NCBI GenBank assembly: GCA_965246875.1
Contig: CBDFFU010000006.1
Location: 496,001-560,000 of the forward strand
From: DASWYT01 sp965246875
GTDB taxonomy: Bacteria; Pseudomonadota; Alphaproteobacteria; Micavibrionales; SZUA-601
Length of the DNA: 64,000 nucleotides
Direction: 5' to 3'
Shown here one piece after another: positions 63,079 through 64,000 of this stretch. The translations under genes and the position numbers were made by a program. Each line of letters begins with the position of its first letter. Positions within the stretch are counted from its first letter, which is position 1. The notes below the pieces were generated by a model. It was given only the letters and a program-made list of their open reading frames with translations. It was not told where the DNA came from and ran no database searches.

Positions 63079-64000
63079 ATGGTTGCTAAAAAAGATTTAA
63101 ACGACACCATGATCGACGAGTCCAACGATGACGCCGGCGCGCCAATGGCCGAAAAAATCACGAAGGCCGTCAAGCGCATGATCGAACGTGGTAAGACCCG
63201 CGGTTACATCACCTACAACGCGTTGAACAAAACGCTGCCGGACGATCAATATACCTCCGAACAGATCGAAGACATCATGTCGATGCTCTCCGATATGGGC
63301 ATCAACGTGATTGACAGCGAAGAGGAAGAAGAAGACGAAGCGGCAGACAGCGCCGCAGATAGCGACGAAGACGGTGGCAAGCCACGTGGCAATGTCGAAG
63401 ACAGCTCAAGCCGCACCGACGACCCGGTCCGCATGTATTTGCGCGAAATGGGAACGGTCGATCTGCTCTCCCGCGAAGGTGAAATTGCGTTAGCCAAACG
63501 GATTGAAGCCGGCCGCGAAACCATGATCAACGGCATCTGCGAAAGCCCGATGGCTATTCGCGCGATTATCGGCTGGCACGATGCGCTTGAAGAAGGCCGC
63601 ATCTTGTTGCGCGACGTTATCGACCTCGAAGCGACCTACAGCGCCGACCATGGCGGTGGCCCGGTCACCCCACCGGTTGTGGCTCCTGCGCGTGATCGCG
63701 ATCTGGAACTGGCAGCCAGCGGTGAAGAAGGCGAAGGCGAGGGCATCGAAGAAGAAGCCGACGAAATGGCGTTGTCATTCTCCGCCATGGAAGCTGAAAT
63801 TCGCCCGCAGGTTCTCGAAAGCTTTACGGCCATTCACAAGATTTACAAGGAACTGTCAAAGGTTCAACAGCAACGCGTACAGACCATTTCGGAAGGCAAA
63901 AAACCGACCCCGAATGTCGAGAAGAAATTTTTCGATCTGAAAACACGCCTCGTTGAGTTGATGCAGAAAACCTATCTCAACCCGCACCGGTTCCAGGAAT
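63079..64000 (+). CDS. rpoD: RNA polymerase primary sigma factor RpoD (5' part)
   Basis: The frame is open from the ATG at 63079 to the window edge (307 residues). It shows sigma-70 region 1.1 ('KAVKRMIERGKTRGYITYNALNKTLP', split: MIERGKTRGYITYNALN), an acidic linker (SEEEEEDEAADSAADSDEDG), region 1.2 'DPVRMYLREMGTVDLLSREGE' (20-residue core DPVRMYLREMGTVDLLSREG) and part of the long non-conserved region with a second acidic run (GEEGEGEGIEEEADE). Regions 2-4 lie beyond the window. This is the housekeeping sigma factor. Confidence 0.96.
   Translation, partial: MVAKKDLNDTMIDESNDDAGAPMAEKITKAVKRMIERGKTRGYITYNALNKTLPDDQYTSEQIEDIMSMLSDMGINVIDSEEEEEDEAADSAADSDEDGGKPRGNVEDSSSRTDDPVRMYLREMGTVDLLSREGEIALAKRIEAGRETMINGICESPMAIRAIIGWHDALEEGRILLRDVIDLEATYSADHGGGPVTPPVVAPARDRDLELAASGEEGEGEGIEEEADEMALSFSAMEAEIRPQVLESFTAIHKIYKELSKVQQQRVQTISEGKKPTPNVEKKFFDLKTRLVELMQKTYLNPHRFQE

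Overview
The window is a 64 kb piece of an alphaproteobacterial chromosome of moderate GC content. The evidence is a complete rRNA operon (16S, tRNA-Ile, tRNA-Ala, 23S, 5S) with alphaproteobacterial 16S signatures and a 23S of about 2.75 kb, together with lineage-typical genes (usg, DUF2336, CarD, ExoD, LAB_N with GT39 and GT2, clpP-lon-hup, a cyanide-insensitive-type bd oxidase). I cannot place it below class level from the sequence alone. No transposase, integrase, CRISPR array or phage module was found.

Layout. 1-1650: a truncated secreted protein, a small exported protein and a glyoxalase-fold protein. 2019-7343: rRNA operon with a clear promoter and long processing stems around 16S, 23S and 5S. 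7367-9253: an AT-rich patch that begins 23 bases after the 5S stem with a predicted tRNA-dependent cyclodipeptide synthase, followed by an ambiguous tiny ORF and an orphan gene. 9301-15806: solute-binding protein, MOSC protein, hemF, an orphan with a strong promoter, uppP, zapE and galU. 15921-19634: Thr/Ala-rich lipoprotein, a Cys/His-rich membrane protein and a cydAB-DUF2474 operon. 19806-25916: a secreted zinc protease, usg, exoD, a CarD regulator with a histone-H1-like tail, and a lipid A/glycan modification operon (GT2, LAB_N, GT39). 26158-39773: gyrB, hemC, two M48-type proteases, two related HExxH secreted proteins flanking hemB, yggT, folD, a DUF2336 protein and pgk. 39879-44444: clpP, lon and an HU gene with no clpX between clpP and lon, then a rhomboid fold that has lost its catalytic residues. 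44542-47048: two tRNA-Val genes, a HAD phosphatase remnant, metA, a Nudix gene and tRNA-Asp. 47109-57357: complex I genes nuoE, F, G, H and I, interrupted by unrelated genes, with nuoA-D and nuoJ-N absent from the window. 57529-64000: orphans, YdcF, queH, rnhB, dnaG and the 5' part of rpoD.

How it fits together. Heme synthesis (hemB, hemC, hemF) supplies the bd oxidase. Complex I and the bd oxidase form an aerobic respiratory chain. UppP, GalU, ExoD and the GT2-LAB_N-GT39 operon serve the envelope, and several M48/HExxH proteases probably carry out envelope quality control. ClpP, Lon, HU and CarD link proteolysis and nucleoid control.

The most unusual points are the cyclodipeptide synthase placed at the end of an rRNA/tRNA operon with no visible promoter of its own, the CarD-histone-tail fusion, the catalytically dead rhomboid, the paralogous HExxH proteins around hemB, and a recurring class of AT-rich orphan genes with near-consensus TTGACA promoters.
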